A stretch of 64,000 nt of DNA from an uncultured Pseudomonadota bacterium (GTDB lineage Bacteria; Myxococcota_A; Bradymonadia; Bradymonadales; Bradymonadaceae). Both the position numbers and the translations under genes were made by a program. The stretch is taken from NCBI GenBank assembly GCA_913057905.1, contig CAJXPB010000001.1:682001-746000 (forward strand), read 5' to 3'. Below, one piece after another: positions 9,632 through 18,242 of this stretch (positions are counted from its first letter, which is position 1; every line of letters starts with the position of its first letter). The notes below the pieces were generated by a model. It saw only the letters and a list, made by a program, of their open reading frames with translations, had not been told where the DNA came from and made no database searches.

Positions 9632-10794
9632 GCCGAACACCGCTCGCCGACATCGCCAATCCCGAGACGCGGCTCCAAGAGTTGGAGTACCGCATCGAGC
9701 ACGACGAGGGGCGCTCTCTTCTGGGGACGCTTCTCGGCCGTCTGGATGACCCTCATCCCGAGATTCGCCAGGCCGCCACTGCGGCGCTTCGGAACCAGGT
9801 CGGCGATACCGTCGCCGGAATCGCCGCCGCGCTGCTGCATCAGCCGCCCGCCGAAATCGAGCGGATCCTGGGGATGTTCAATCTCGACGTGGAGGTGGAG
9901 CCAAACGACCTGGTCCGTCAGGCCGCCTGTACGATCCTCCAGAACCATGGCGCCGATGAGTCACGCAAGGCGCTGGTCCTGGCCGCCAACGACGAGTCGG
10001 CCGATGTCCGGTATCGAGCCCTCCTGTCACTTTCTCGGCGGCCCGATGCCGGGGGAGAGGAGCTAGAACGTGTGGTGGCATCGCGGCTCCAGGATTCAGA
10101 CGACGAGGTAGCCGGGGTGGCCGCCGAGCTCATCGCGCGAGAGGGTCTCGTCGATTACGCCGACGGCGTCGTCGCCGTCTGGAACCGGATCGACGATCCC
10201 GGAGCGGATCTTCAATTCGCGATCGCTCTGGCGCAACTGTACGGCGAACACGGTGCATCGTTGGAGGAGAGTACCGTCGACGCGGTCGTCCAGCAGTTGA
10301 CCGACGGCATGGACGACGAAGAGACGGGCACGGCTGCCATTCGCAGCCTGGTGGACCTGGGGTCCGAGCACGCCGTCGAACCGCTCCACGAACTGCTGGA
10401 TCGTTGGTTCGTACATCCCCTTCTTCGCGTCGAAGCCGCCGCGGCACTGGTCCAGCTCGACGACCCGAGGGGATACGAAAAGATCGCCGACGCGCTCGAC
10501 CATCGACGTAGAGACGCTCGCGGATACGCCATCCGTGCCGTCGGCCGCCATCGAATCGATGATCATCTCGACCGACTCGTCGAACTCGCCGCCAGCGAGG
10601 ACTATCACAACGAAACGGCTCTACTGGCGCTGGTCGAATGGGGATCCGCAGAGGCGCTGGATGCCGTGGAGACGCTTCGCCGCGAGCACTCGGGGCACAA
10701 GATCGGAGTCTTGGCCGAGCGAGCCCTGGAGCTACGCGACAAACACGGACACTTCACAGCGGAGATGCTCGACTTTCCCTCGGCCTCCCCGTAG
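9628..10794 (+). CDS. HEAT-repeat protein coupled to metG
   Basis: This 388-residue soluble protein consists of helical repeats of about 30-35 residues with the HEAT/PBS-lyase-type pattern (HPEIRQAATAALRNQVGD, SADVRYRALLSLSRR, LLRVEAAAALVQLDDPRGYE, RDARGYAIRAVGRH). Such solenoids are protein-binding scaffolds; some resemble phycobilisome lyases only in fold. There is no signal peptide or enzyme motif. The start codon overlaps the metG stop (ATGA), giving tight coupling, but a functional tie to aminoacylation is not established. It is the last gene of the rightward run and ends 11 bases before a convergent gene. Confidence 0.8.
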   Translation: MSRTPLADIANPETRLQELEYRIEHDEGRSLLGTLLGRLDDPHPEIRQAATAALRNQVGDTVAGIAAALLHQPPAEIERILGMFNLDVEVEPNDLVRQAACTILQNHGADESRKALVLAANDESADVRYRALLSLSRRPDAGGEELERVVASRLQDSDDEVAGVAAELIAREGLVDYADGVVAVWNRIDDPGADLQFAIALAQLYGEHGASLEESTVDAVVQQLTDGMDDEETGTAAIRSLVDLGSEHAVEPLHELLDRWFVHPLLRVEAAAALVQLDDPRGYEKIADALDHRRRDARGYAIRAVGRHRIDDHLDRLVELAASEDYHNETALLALVEWGSAEALDAVETLRREHSGHKIGVLAERALELRDKHGHFTAEMLDFPSASP

Positions 10795-10805
10795 CCCCCC
10801 GTCGA

Positions 10806-11492
10806 TCACCAGGGGATCTCGCCGCCATCCCATTCCAGAAACTGGCCCGACTGTTCGCGGCCCGCCTCGTCGATACGGCCGATCAGGTTCGTGACACTCT
10901 CCTCGGTCGTGATCAGCGCACCGTCGCCGCCCATGCGCGTCTGCACCCAACCGGGATGCACGACGAAGGCGACAATGTCGTCGTCTTCCAAATCGAGCGC
11001 CAGCGATTTCGTCGCCATATTCAAACCGGCTTTCGAGACGCGATAGGCGTACGACCCGCCACTTCCGTTGTCGGCGATCGACCCCATCTTGGAGGTGAGA
11101 TTCACGATCTTTCCTCCCCCCTCGGCAGCGACGTTGTCGAGCAATTCTTCAACGACCCGGAGGGTGCCCTTCACGTTCACTTCGAAATCCGCCTGAATTT
11201 CATCGAAGTCGAACCCCTCATGGGGCTCTCCGCCCCGATGGAGCACACCGGCGTTGTTGATGAGGACATCGACGCTTCGGCCGTCTAGCTGACGGCCGAA
11301 AGACGCCACGCTCTGTGGCTCGGAGATATCGAGCGAGTGGATTTCGATATCACGCTCGTCGGCGAGCAATTGGAGCTCCCGGGCGTCCGACGGGTTGCGA
11401 GCGGTCGCAACCACGTCGTCACCTCGGGCAGTCAGTTGGTCGACGAATTCCAGGCCGATGCCGCGATTTCCACCGGTCACGACGTACTGCAT
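10806..11492 (-). CDS. Classical short-chain dehydrogenase/reductase
   Basis: This 228-residue NAD(P)-dependent oxidoreductase has the classical SDR signatures: TGGNRGIG near the N-terminus (cofactor loop), NNAGVL, and the catalytic SYAYRVSKAGLN block with Tyr and Lys in the YxxxK spacing. WVQTRMGGDGA after the active site is typical of C-factor/sniffer-like SDRs. The start at MQYVVTGG is preferred over one seven codons upstream because GGAGGA sits just ahead of it. It lies 90 bases downstream of the RtcA-like gene on the same strand. Substrate unknown. Confidence 0.88.
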   Translation of the reverse strand: MQYVVTGGNRGIGLEFVDQLTARGDDVVATARNPSDARELQLLADERDIEIHSLDISEPQSVASFGRQLDGRSVDVLINNAGVLHRGGEPHEGFDFDEIQADFEVNVKGTLRVVEELLDNVAAEGGGKIVNLTSKMGSIADNGSGGSYAYRVSKAGLNMATKSLALDLEDDDIVAFVVHPGWVQTRMGGDGALITTEESVTNLIGRIDEAGREQSGQFLEWDGGEIPW

Positions 11493-11582
11493 TGCATCCT
11501 CCGATCGGTTCAAAGTTCAATTGACGCACACTATCCACGCCCCTTGAGGGTAATCAGCACACCGCGGACGTCGAACGGCACA

Positions 11583-12608
11583 CTACCGGGTGACCTGCAA
11601 TTTAACCGTCTCCGTGTCCTCGCCCTCGATGACGACATGGGTGTCGGCCAACTCGGGGGCAAACTTGCAGATCGCTTTTGAGAACTCGCCCAGTTGACTG
11701 GACCAGATTCGGCCCTCCCCCGCCATGACCGCCAGCGCGAGTGCCCAGCGAGTCGTATCGCGCACTTGGCCCCGGCCGGCCAGATAACTTGCAAACTCCG
11801 ACAGGCCACGACGGCCGATCTCCTCGGCCGGCACACCCTCTTCGCCCATCACGGTGAGCACCTCGGGACATTCGCTCCCCTCGACTTCGATCAACATGAC
11901 GTTTCCCTGAGATGCGGCGTCGTGCAGTTCGGTCAACGTCGCACCGAGGCTGACGTCCGCGGTCATGTTGTCGGCGAAGGCATCGATCTCTCGAAGCCCC
12001 ACATGCTGGGGCAGGTGGGCCAGCAGGACCGATAGCTCGACGTGGCGCACGTAGCCGCGATCCCGCAGATCGAGCGGCTGTACGCGCCCCTGAATCGGAG
12101 TGACGGTTGCCCGAAGCTGCCCGGGCCCGCGCGGCCGGAACCCGTAGGCGTCGAGTTCGATGTCGAGTCCCCCGCCCATCGCCTCCACGAGCGGTACCAG
12201 CGCCGGCTCGACCTGCTCCGGCAGGTAGGCTCCCGACACATGGGTGCATCCGGTCAGCACGAGTTCCGTGGGGTAGTCGCGCCGGAGGAGACCCGGCAGC
12301 AAAATTCCAAGAAGCTCCACGACACTCCCAGGGGGATCGACATCGATCTCGAAGTGCGTCTCGGCGACATCGGACCGGCCCGGCGACAGGACTCGACTCA
12401 ACGGGTCGGAGCCGAAGGTATCGAGGGTCGCCCCGAAAATCTCCTCGAATGCGCCGACCACGTCCCGCGTGACCCCTCTGAGCTCGGCCGTGCCGTCGCG
12501 GGACGGTTCCACTCGGAACGAAAAGGGGTCGCGGGTGACCGCCGACAGTGAAAGCGCGGCAGCGAGCTCGGGATCCGGGCGACTCCGTTGGATTGGAAGC
12601 TCAAGCAT
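11583..12608 (-). CDS. RtcA-fold protein lacking cyclase catalytic residues
   Basis: The 341-residue protein aligns from memory end to end with RNA 3'-terminal phosphate cyclase (about 340 residues): AALSLSAVTRDPFSF near residue 20, DPPGSVVELLGILLPGLL, the LVLTGCTHVSGAYLPEQ block (family GGT-N-P-APP), YGFRPRGPGQLRATV (family GFYPAGGG), REIDAFADN, and a C-terminal GEGRIWSSQLGEFSKAI. Two catalytic elements are missing: the N-terminal EGGGQ loop reads RPDPE (residues 10-14) and the nucleophilic His of the HxxTxI motif is Glu308. It is therefore probably a non-catalytic paralogue, comparable in kind to eukaryotic Rcl1. A GAGAGG ribosome site precedes the ATG. No RtcB is visible nearby. Confidence 0.65.
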   Translation of the reverse strand: MLELPIQRSRPDPELAAALSLSAVTRDPFSFRVEPSRDGTAELRGVTRDVVGAFEEIFGATLDTFGSDPLSRVLSPGRSDVAETHFEIDVDPPGSVVELLGILLPGLLRRDYPTELVLTGCTHVSGAYLPEQVEPALVPLVEAMGGGLDIELDAYGFRPRGPGQLRATVTPIQGRVQPLDLRDRGYVRHVELSVLLAHLPQHVGLREIDAFADNMTADVSLGATLTELHDAASQGNVMLIEVEGSECPEVLTVMGEEGVPAEEIGRRGLSEFASYLAGRGQVRDTTRWALALAVMAGEGRIWSSQLGEFSKAICKFAPELADTHVVIEGEDTETVKLQVTR

Positions 12609-12752
12609 TCTGTACGCCTCTCAGTGGTTGTGGATGCCGGCGGCGCAGTGTCAGTATGAATTCGTCGACTCTGTGCCTAGCTTGTGAGCAGACACCTGTT
12701 TGTGTGTGCTTACCTCGTGTTCCAGACGACTCTCATCGCAACGGAGGATTCC

Positions 12753-13649
12753 GTGTATATCCTCGTCGCCACCGATCTTTCGAAGGGTTCCGTACCTGCC
12801 GGTCAGTTCGCCTTCGAGTTCGCCGAGCAACTCGACGACGTCAGCAGCAGCGTGACTGTTAGCCACGTCGTGCGGACCCAGTATGCCGACCTCTTGGATG
12901 GCGGTCCAAACCTCCAAGATCCGGAGACCCAGGAAGAAATCACCAACAAAGTGACCGGCTGGCTGCAGCGCAACGTCGATCGCCACGGCCGCAACTTTCA
13001 CGTCGAGCTGTGCAAGGGCCGGCCCGCCGAAGCCCTCTCGGAGCTGGCCCGTGCCGAAGGAGCCGACTGGCTCGCCGTCGGCCGTTCCGGCCGCGGTGCT
13101 CTGGCCAAGGCCGTCGTCGGTTCGACCTCCGAATCCCTGGGTCACAATCCCCCCTGCAACCTCGCCGTCTGTCACCCCGCCGGCCTGGACTGGGACGGCT
13201 CGCCCCGATTCGCCGTCGGGGTCGACTTTACAGAGACCTCCGGCCGAGCCCTGCGCGAAGCCGCCCGATTCGCCAAACAGGTCGGCGGCTCGCTGGACAT
13301 TCTTCACATCGTCGCACCGCCGACCTACGAGACCTATCCGTTCGAATCGCTGGTCGTCGAAGAGCCCCGGGTCCACAACATGGACGAACTGGTCTCTCAT
13401 CTCTCCGGGGAACTCGACCGATTTATCGACAAGCACGGGGAGGCCCTCGAGGGCCTCGAATGGCGTTCGAACACCCTGACCGGATATCCGACAAAGGAAC
13501 TCACGGATTTCGCCGACGAACACTCGCTCGACGGCATCTTCCTGGGCGCCGCCGGACGGTCTGCCGTCGCAGATTTTCTGCTGGGGAGTGTCGTCCGCGG
13601 CATTCTCAAGAACATGAACACGAACGTGTTTTTGACGCAGCCAGCCTGA
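12753..13649 (+). CDS. Universal stress protein, two UspA domains
   Basis: This 298-residue cytoplasmic protein is a tandem UspA fold. The start is a GTG (YILVATDLSKGS follows) with a strong GGAGG site 6-7 bases ahead; an upstream ATG would add 23 residues unlike the family. Domain 1 (1-150) ends in a nucleotide-binding-type VGRSGRGALAKAVVGST motif, domain 2 (150-298) in LGAAGRSAVADFLLGSVV. Both keep the G-x2-G-x9-G-S pattern associated with ATP-binding Usp proteins. It faces the kup gene tail-to-tail, and another double-domain Usp lies beyond kup. Confidence 0.9.
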   Translation: MYILVATDLSKGSVPAGQFAFEFAEQLDDVSSSVTVSHVVRTQYADLLDGGPNLQDPETQEEITNKVTGWLQRNVDRHGRNFHVELCKGRPAEALSELARAEGADWLAVGRSGRGALAKAVVGSTSESLGHNPPCNLAVCHPAGLDWDGSPRFAVGVDFTETSGRALREAARFAKQVGGSLDILHIVAPPTYETYPFESLVVEEPRVHNMDELVSHLSGELDRFIDKHGEALEGLEWRSNTLTGYPTKELTDFADEHSLDGIFLGAAGRSAVADFLLGSVVRGILKNMNTNVFLTQPA

Positions 13650-13685
13650 CCGAAGTTCTGTTCGATCCACCGGCGCTCGGCCCGG

Positions 13686-15635
13686 CTACAACTGAATCTG
13701 CGTGCCCACCTCCACGACGCGATCCGGCGGCAGCCTGAAGTAGGCGGTCGCCTGACGGGCGTTCCGAGAAATCAGGGCGAACAATTTCTCGCGCCACATC
13801 GACATTCCCGGTTTCTCGGACGCCTTCAAGTTCTCGCGCCCCAGGAAGAAGGTCGTCTCATCGATGTCAAAGCCCTCTTCCTCGACGACCAGCCGCTCCA
13901 TCAGCTTCGGCACATCGGGATCCTCGGCGAATCCGTAGTCAGCCACGACTTCGAAGCAATTGCGGCCGAGGTCGCGAATGTGTGCCCGGTCTTCGGGATC
14001 GACGTACGGAACCTCCTGGGTCTCCAGTGTCAGCATGATGACCCGTTCGTGAAGCACCCTGTTATGCTTCAGATTGTGCTGTAGGGCGTGAGGCGTTCCA
14101 CCCGTCGACGAACTCATGTAGACCGCCGTGCCCTCTACGCGGACCGGCTCGACTTCATCGACGCGTTCGAAGAACTCTTCGTAGGGCAGGATCTTGTCGG
14201 ACAGCCGCTTCGCAAGGATCCCTCGACCCCGCTTCCAGGTGGTCATCACCAGGAAGAAGAGGCCGGCGACCGCCAGCGGGAACCAGCCCCCGTCGGGTAC
14301 TTTGACGATGGCCGCCGACCAGAAGCCGAGGTCGACGACCAACAGGGTGGCGGCCATCCCCAGCACCAGAAACAGAGACCAGCCCCAGCGGATGTAGGTC
14401 ACGAACGCGAAGAGAATCGTGGTGAAGACCATGTCGGTGGTCACCGCCACGCCGTACGCGGCCGCCAGGTTACTCGAGGCACGTCCCTCCGGCAGACTGA
14501 AACCGATGACCAATCCGATACAGGCGACCATCAACGCCCAGTTGACCGCCGGCATATAGATCTGGCCGAAGTGCTGCTCGGAGGTCTGATCGACTTTCAG
14601 ACGCGGGAGATAACCGAGTTGGACCGCCTGGCGGGTCAGAGAGAAGGCCCCCGAGATGACCGCCTGCGATGCGATGATCGTCGCAGCCGTCGCAATCGTG
14701 ATCTGATAGTAACGCAACCAGACCGGCGCCGCCTCCGGGATCATCTGGAAGAAGGGATTGAACGAATGGCTCATCGCCGTCTCTTTGCCGACACTGAGGA
14801 TCAATGCCCCCTGCCCGAAATAATTCAGAAGCAGGCACGGCAGCACGATGCCAAACCAGGTGATGCGGATCGGTTTGGTGCCAAAGTGTCCGATGTCGGC
14901 ATACAGGGCCTCTCCCCCGGTAACGACCAGGAAGACCGACCCCAGCACCAGGAGCCCGTAGATGCCGTTGCTGGCGAAGAACGAAATGGCGTACGCGGGA
15001 TTGATCGCCCGAAAGACTTCAGCGGCGCCCCACAGATTGTAGATCCCCAGGGCGCCGAGCGTGATAAACCAGACCAGCGTGATCGGTCCGAAGACCGCTC
15101 CCACACCTGCGGTTCCCCTGCGTTGAAAGGCAAACAGCGCGATGAGGATCCCGATCGTAATCGGGATGATATAGGACTGTAGACTCGGTGCGACGGTCTC
15201 CAGCCCCTCGACGGCACTGACGACGGAGATGGCCGGAGTGATCATGCTGTCTCCCCAGAGCAGCGCCGCCCCGAAGAGTCCCGCCAGCAACATCCACCAG
15301 CGGCGACTCCCTCGCTCGGGGTCCGCCGAAGGGGGTGTGATCAGGGCGGTCAGCGCGATGATGCCGCCCTCACCGTTGTTGTCGGCCCGCAGGACGAGCA
15401 CCAGGTACTTGATGGAGATAACTAGGATCAGCGACCAGAAGATCAACGAGAGAATCCCGAGCACCGATGACTCGACGGGCATGATCCCGGCGCCGCCGGC
15501 CTGATACTGATGGATCGACTCGCGGATCGCATACAGCGGACTCGTGCCGATGTCGCCGTAGACGATTCCGAGAGCGGCCAGTGACAGGGCCGCCAGAGAT
15601 TCTTCATGAGCCGATTCGGAGTCGGTGTCAGTCAT
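13686..15635 (-). CDS. kup: Kup-type low-affinity potassium uptake protein
   Basis: This 649-residue inner-membrane protein imports K+ (with H+). The signature YGDIGTSPLYA lies at about residues 26-36, followed by roughly twelve hydrophobic segments and a soluble C-terminal region of about 170 residues, matching the KUP/HAK/KT family in order and length. RADNNGEGGIIALTALI, conserved in the family, is present. The gene runs leftward 93 bases after a two-domain universal stress protein gene and converges on another, a context fitting osmotic or pH stress response. A TTGACA lies on its strand at 15712-15707 but has no convincing -10 partner. Confidence 0.95.
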   Translation of the reverse strand: MTDTDSESAHEESLAALSLAALGIVYGDIGTSPLYAIRESIHQYQAGGAGIMPVESSVLGILSLIFWSLILVISIKYLVLVLRADNNGEGGIIALTALITPPSADPERGSRRWWMLLAGLFGAALLWGDSMITPAISVVSAVEGLETVAPSLQSYIIPITIGILIALFAFQRRGTAGVGAVFGPITLVWFITLGALGIYNLWGAAEVFRAINPAYAISFFASNGIYGLLVLGSVFLVVTGGEALYADIGHFGTKPIRITWFGIVLPCLLLNYFGQGALILSVGKETAMSHSFNPFFQMIPEAAPVWLRYYQITIATAATIIASQAVISGAFSLTRQAVQLGYLPRLKVDQTSEQHFGQIYMPAVNWALMVACIGLVIGFSLPEGRASSNLAAAYGVAVTTDMVFTTILFAFVTYIRWGWSLFLVLGMAATLLVVDLGFWSAAIVKVPDGGWFPLAVAGLFFLVMTTWKRGRGILAKRLSDKILPYEEFFERVDEVEPVRVEGTAVYMSSSTGGTPHALQHNLKHNRVLHERVIMLTLETQEVPYVDPEDRAHIRDLGRNCFEVVADYGFAEDPDVPKLMERLVVEEEGFDIDETTFFLGRENLKASEKPGMSMWREKLFALISRNARQATAYFRLPPDRVVEVGTQIQL

Positions 15636-15728
15636 AGCAGTTCCGTACCATCAAAAATCAGTGATCAGGTAGAGCCAGCCTACAACCTTCAACGGCGATG
15701 GAGCCGTGTCAAACGCCAACCAAGTAGA

Positions 15729-16628
15729 CTAGTTGTCGGCTTGTTCGTCGCGCAGGGCCATGACCGGACAGGGCAGAAGCCGGAGTAGTTTGAGCGTGTT
15801 GCTGCCTACAAAATACCGCTTCCAGCCGCGCTGCCCGTGGGTTCCCATCACGGCGAGATCCACATCGAACTCCTCGACGATCTCGTTCAACGCTTCGTGA
15901 GGCCTGCCAGAGCGCACCAGCCGGGTCACGCCCGGGCCCTCTTCGAATTCTAAGTCCGGCTCCAAATCCGCCGTCCATTCATCAAGCCGCTCTCGACCGC
16001 GCCTCTCGACGTCTTCGTCGTCGACGTCCTCGGACCAGTCGAACAGCCCTCCGGGCGGGTCGACGACATGAGCCACGATCAGGCGCGCATCGAACAACCT
16101 GGCCCACCGGGCCGCGTACTCGACACCGGCCCGACTGGCCGCCGAAAAGTCGGTGGCCGCCAGCACGGTCTGACAGCGCCCGGACGGGTGATCGGCGGGC
16201 ACGACGACGGTCGGCCGCTCGGCCTGCCGAATCACCTCTTCGGCGGTACTCCCCAGAAAATACGAGGCGACAGCCCGTTCCTCGGCCCCTCCAATCACGA
16301 CCAGGTCGGCATGCTTGCGCTGCGCCACGTCTCCAATCGCTTCGGAGGGACGCCCCGCCTCGAAGACGAACTCCACATGGCGGGGCTGATTCTCCTCGGC
16401 GACGGCCTCAGAGAAGACCTCATCCAATTCGGCGAGAATTCGTTCCTTGATCTGGGCCTCGCTGCGCTGCGCACGCTCCACGAAATACGCCCAACTCGAC
16501 TCGTCACGAGGCATGTGAAACCCGTGCATCAGCACGAGTGTATCCTTGCGCGCTCGAGCGACCATCGAAGCATACCGGATCGCGGCGTTCGAACTTTTCG
16601 AGAGGTCTGTTGCTGCCAGTACCGTCAT
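15729..16628 (-). CDS. Universal stress protein, two UspA domains
   Basis: This 299-residue protein is a tandem UspA fold opening MTVLAATDLSKSSNAAI. Domain 1 contains VIGGAEERAVASYFLGSTA, in which the first glycine pair is altered (GAEE rather than GxxG), while domain 2 keeps the complete VMGTHGQRGWKRYFVGSN ATP-type loop. It follows a small YbjN-like gene by 25 bases and precedes kup, so the three may form one leftward unit with the propeller lipoprotein at its head. It is a paralogue of the Usp on the other side of kup, but the two are not near-identical. Confidence 0.9.
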   Translation of the reverse strand: MTVLAATDLSKSSNAAIRYASMVARARKDTLVLMHGFHMPRDESSWAYFVERAQRSEAQIKERILAELDEVFSEAVAEENQPRHVEFVFEAGRPSEAIGDVAQRKHADLVVIGGAEERAVASYFLGSTAEEVIRQAERPTVVVPADHPSGRCQTVLAATDFSAASRAGVEYAARWARLFDARLIVAHVVDPPGGLFDWSEDVDDEDVERRGRERLDEWTADLEPDLEFEEGPGVTRLVRSGRPHEALNEIVEEFDVDLAVMGTHGQRGWKRYFVGSNTLKLLRLLPCPVMALRDEQADN

Positions 16629-16653
16629 CCCACTCTCCTCGTTGAAGTGTCGT

Positions 16654-17076
16654 CTAGGCGAGGATCTCGGTGACCTCGGGATGGCGACCCATCAAGGCGA
16701 TGTCCCGATTCCAAGCGTCGATGAATGTTTCGAATCCGTTTGCCTTGTACTCCGCCAGGGGCCACCACGCTTCGATCGCCACATCGTCGTCCTCATCCAG
16801 GTAGATCCGCGTGACAATGAACTGGGACTGCATGGCGTTGATAAAGCGATGTACATCTTCGGCTTCGGCACCGGGACGCACGGAGATAAAGCTCTGAAAA
16901 AGTACTCCCCCCGATTGCTCGGTCATCGCAAAGTTCCAGTAATCACTGTGTTGCGCCTCTCGCACGTCACCGTCGTCCCCCTCGATCGAATAGTTTAGGG
17001 TTTCGAGATGACGACTGAACTTATCCAATATCTCAGACATATATTCGCTGTGCTCCCATGTGTGCGAAGCGATCAT
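16654..17076 (-). CDS. Small acidic protein, possibly YbjN-like
   Basis: The 140-residue soluble acidic protein resembles the YbjN/type-III-chaperone-like fold in pattern: an N-terminal helix (ILDKFSRHLETLNYSI), a strand pair (YWNFAMTEQSG, VLFQSFISVRPG), a helix, and a long C-terminal helix (FETFIDAWNRDIALMG). That family match is tentative. The start overlaps the upstream lipoprotein stop as ATGA, so it is probably translationally coupled; a second ATG 12 codons on (MSEILDKF) lacks a well-spaced ribosome site. Role unknown. Confidence 0.6.
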   Translation of the reverse strand: MIASHTWEHSEYMSEILDKFSRHLETLNYSIEGDDGDVREAQHSDYWNFAMTEQSGGVLFQSFISVRPGAEAEDVHRFINAMQSQFIVTRIYLDEDDDVAIEAWWPLAEYKANGFETFIDAWNRDIALMGRHPEVTEILA

Positions 17077-18080
17077 TCGGCATCAGCCGATCGCCTCAAG
17101 AGAATTCCGTTGTAGGGCCCCTCTGGTGTGTCAAACGTTCCGCCGACTGCGAAGAGTCCCGGCCCGTCCGCACCCGATATCGATCGAAGCGTCATGGACG
17201 TGGAGACCGATACAGGCTCGAAGGTGAAGTCCTCCGCTGAAAAGCGCAACCGCCCTGCCAGGCCCCGACGGCCGACGATCCACCCACTCTGGCGGCCGCT
17301 CAACCAGATGTCCTGTATACCCGGGTAGCCCTGCAGGGAGTTTGCCTGCCATCCCTCTCCATCCGGGCGAACCACGACCCCTTGCGAACCGCCCCCGACC
17401 GCAATGATCTGATCTTGCCCGGTTCCCCGAATGGCCCTCAAGTCCCGCTCCGTACCGGATTCCTGCGTGCGAACCGACTCGCCGTCCCAATGCAGAAGCG
17501 TACCGTTTTGCCCGCCGATATATACATTGCTTCGGCCGATCCCCCACACTGCATACAGGGCCCGAGTATCGGGGTGCTCGGCTCGCGGCCACTCGACTGT
17601 GGTCCACTGGCCGTCTCGATTTCGGAGAATGATGCCCCCCTCCGAAGTGCCAGCCGACCCTCCGACTGCCCACATATCCCCGGGTCCGGTCCCCCAAATG
17701 CTGTGAAGATTCTGACCCGTAGGCGTCGCGGGCCGGCTCCACTCAACGCCGTCCCAACGCAGAATCACGCCTCCATCCCCGGCCACGAATGTCGTTCCAT
17801 CCGAAAACGAGTGAACGCTATTCAGGAGTTGGACGCCCTCCGGCAGCAGGACTTCAGTCCACCGACTGCCGTCATAGCGGGCGGCCGCACCTCGGCCAGG
17901 TTCGCCGCCCACGACCCAGACATCGCCGAAGCGGTCGGCGTGGACGTCCGAGATCCAGCGGTCGGCCAGTGGGATAGATGCCTGATTCCATCCTCTCGTC
18001 TGGCCATCCGGGCCACCGCATCCAATAGCGAGGGACAGCCCAGCCACCAGGACGGAACGCAACAGGAATCGACGGAACAT
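17073..18080 (-). CDS. Propeller-type repeat lipoprotein
   Basis: This 335-residue protein has a lipoprotein signal ending in LSLAIGC (Cys21), so it is a lipid-anchored envelope protein. The mature part is built from repeats of about 45 residues centred on W-G-T-G-x-x-D-M-W-A-V-G-G-type blades (DVWVVGGEPG, DMWAVGGSAG, NVYIGGQNG, GWIVGRRG, GLFAVGG), each followed by a W-x-G/R-W-D-G strand. These indicate a six- or seven-bladed beta propeller of the kind common in myxobacterial and bradymonad lipoproteins. Its stop overlaps the next gene. Ligand unknown. Confidence 0.75.
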   Translation of the reverse strand: MFRRFLLRSVLVAGLSLAIGCGGPDGQTRGWNQASIPLADRWISDVHADRFGDVWVVGGEPGRGAAARYDGSRWTEVLLPEGVQLLNSVHSFSDGTTFVAGDGGVILRWDGVEWSRPATPTGQNLHSIWGTGPGDMWAVGGSAGTSEGGIILRNRDGQWTTVEWPRAEHPDTRALYAVWGIGRSNVYIGGQNGTLLHWDGESVRTQESGTERDLRAIRGTGQDQIIAVGGGSQGVVVRPDGEGWQANSLQGYPGIQDIWLSGRQSGWIVGRRGLAGRLRFSAEDFTFEPVSVSTSMTLRSISGADGPGLFAVGGTFDTPEGPYNGILLRRSADAE

Positions 18081-18242
18081 GGTTGGGACTCGTTCTCAGG
18101 GATCGACTCGTTCGAGACACTGTAGGGGGGGCACCGGTCCGACTCAACGCCCGACGGATGTGAGTTCCCGTGACTTCCGCAGCGGCGTGATTTACGTTCC
18201 CTCGGGCCACTGATCTGATCGAGAAGAGACCCCTCAAGCGTT

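Noticed and set aside
15707-15712. Perfect TTGACA before kup
   Set aside because: No acceptable -10 box occurs at 15-19 bases on that strand, so I do not call a promoter.
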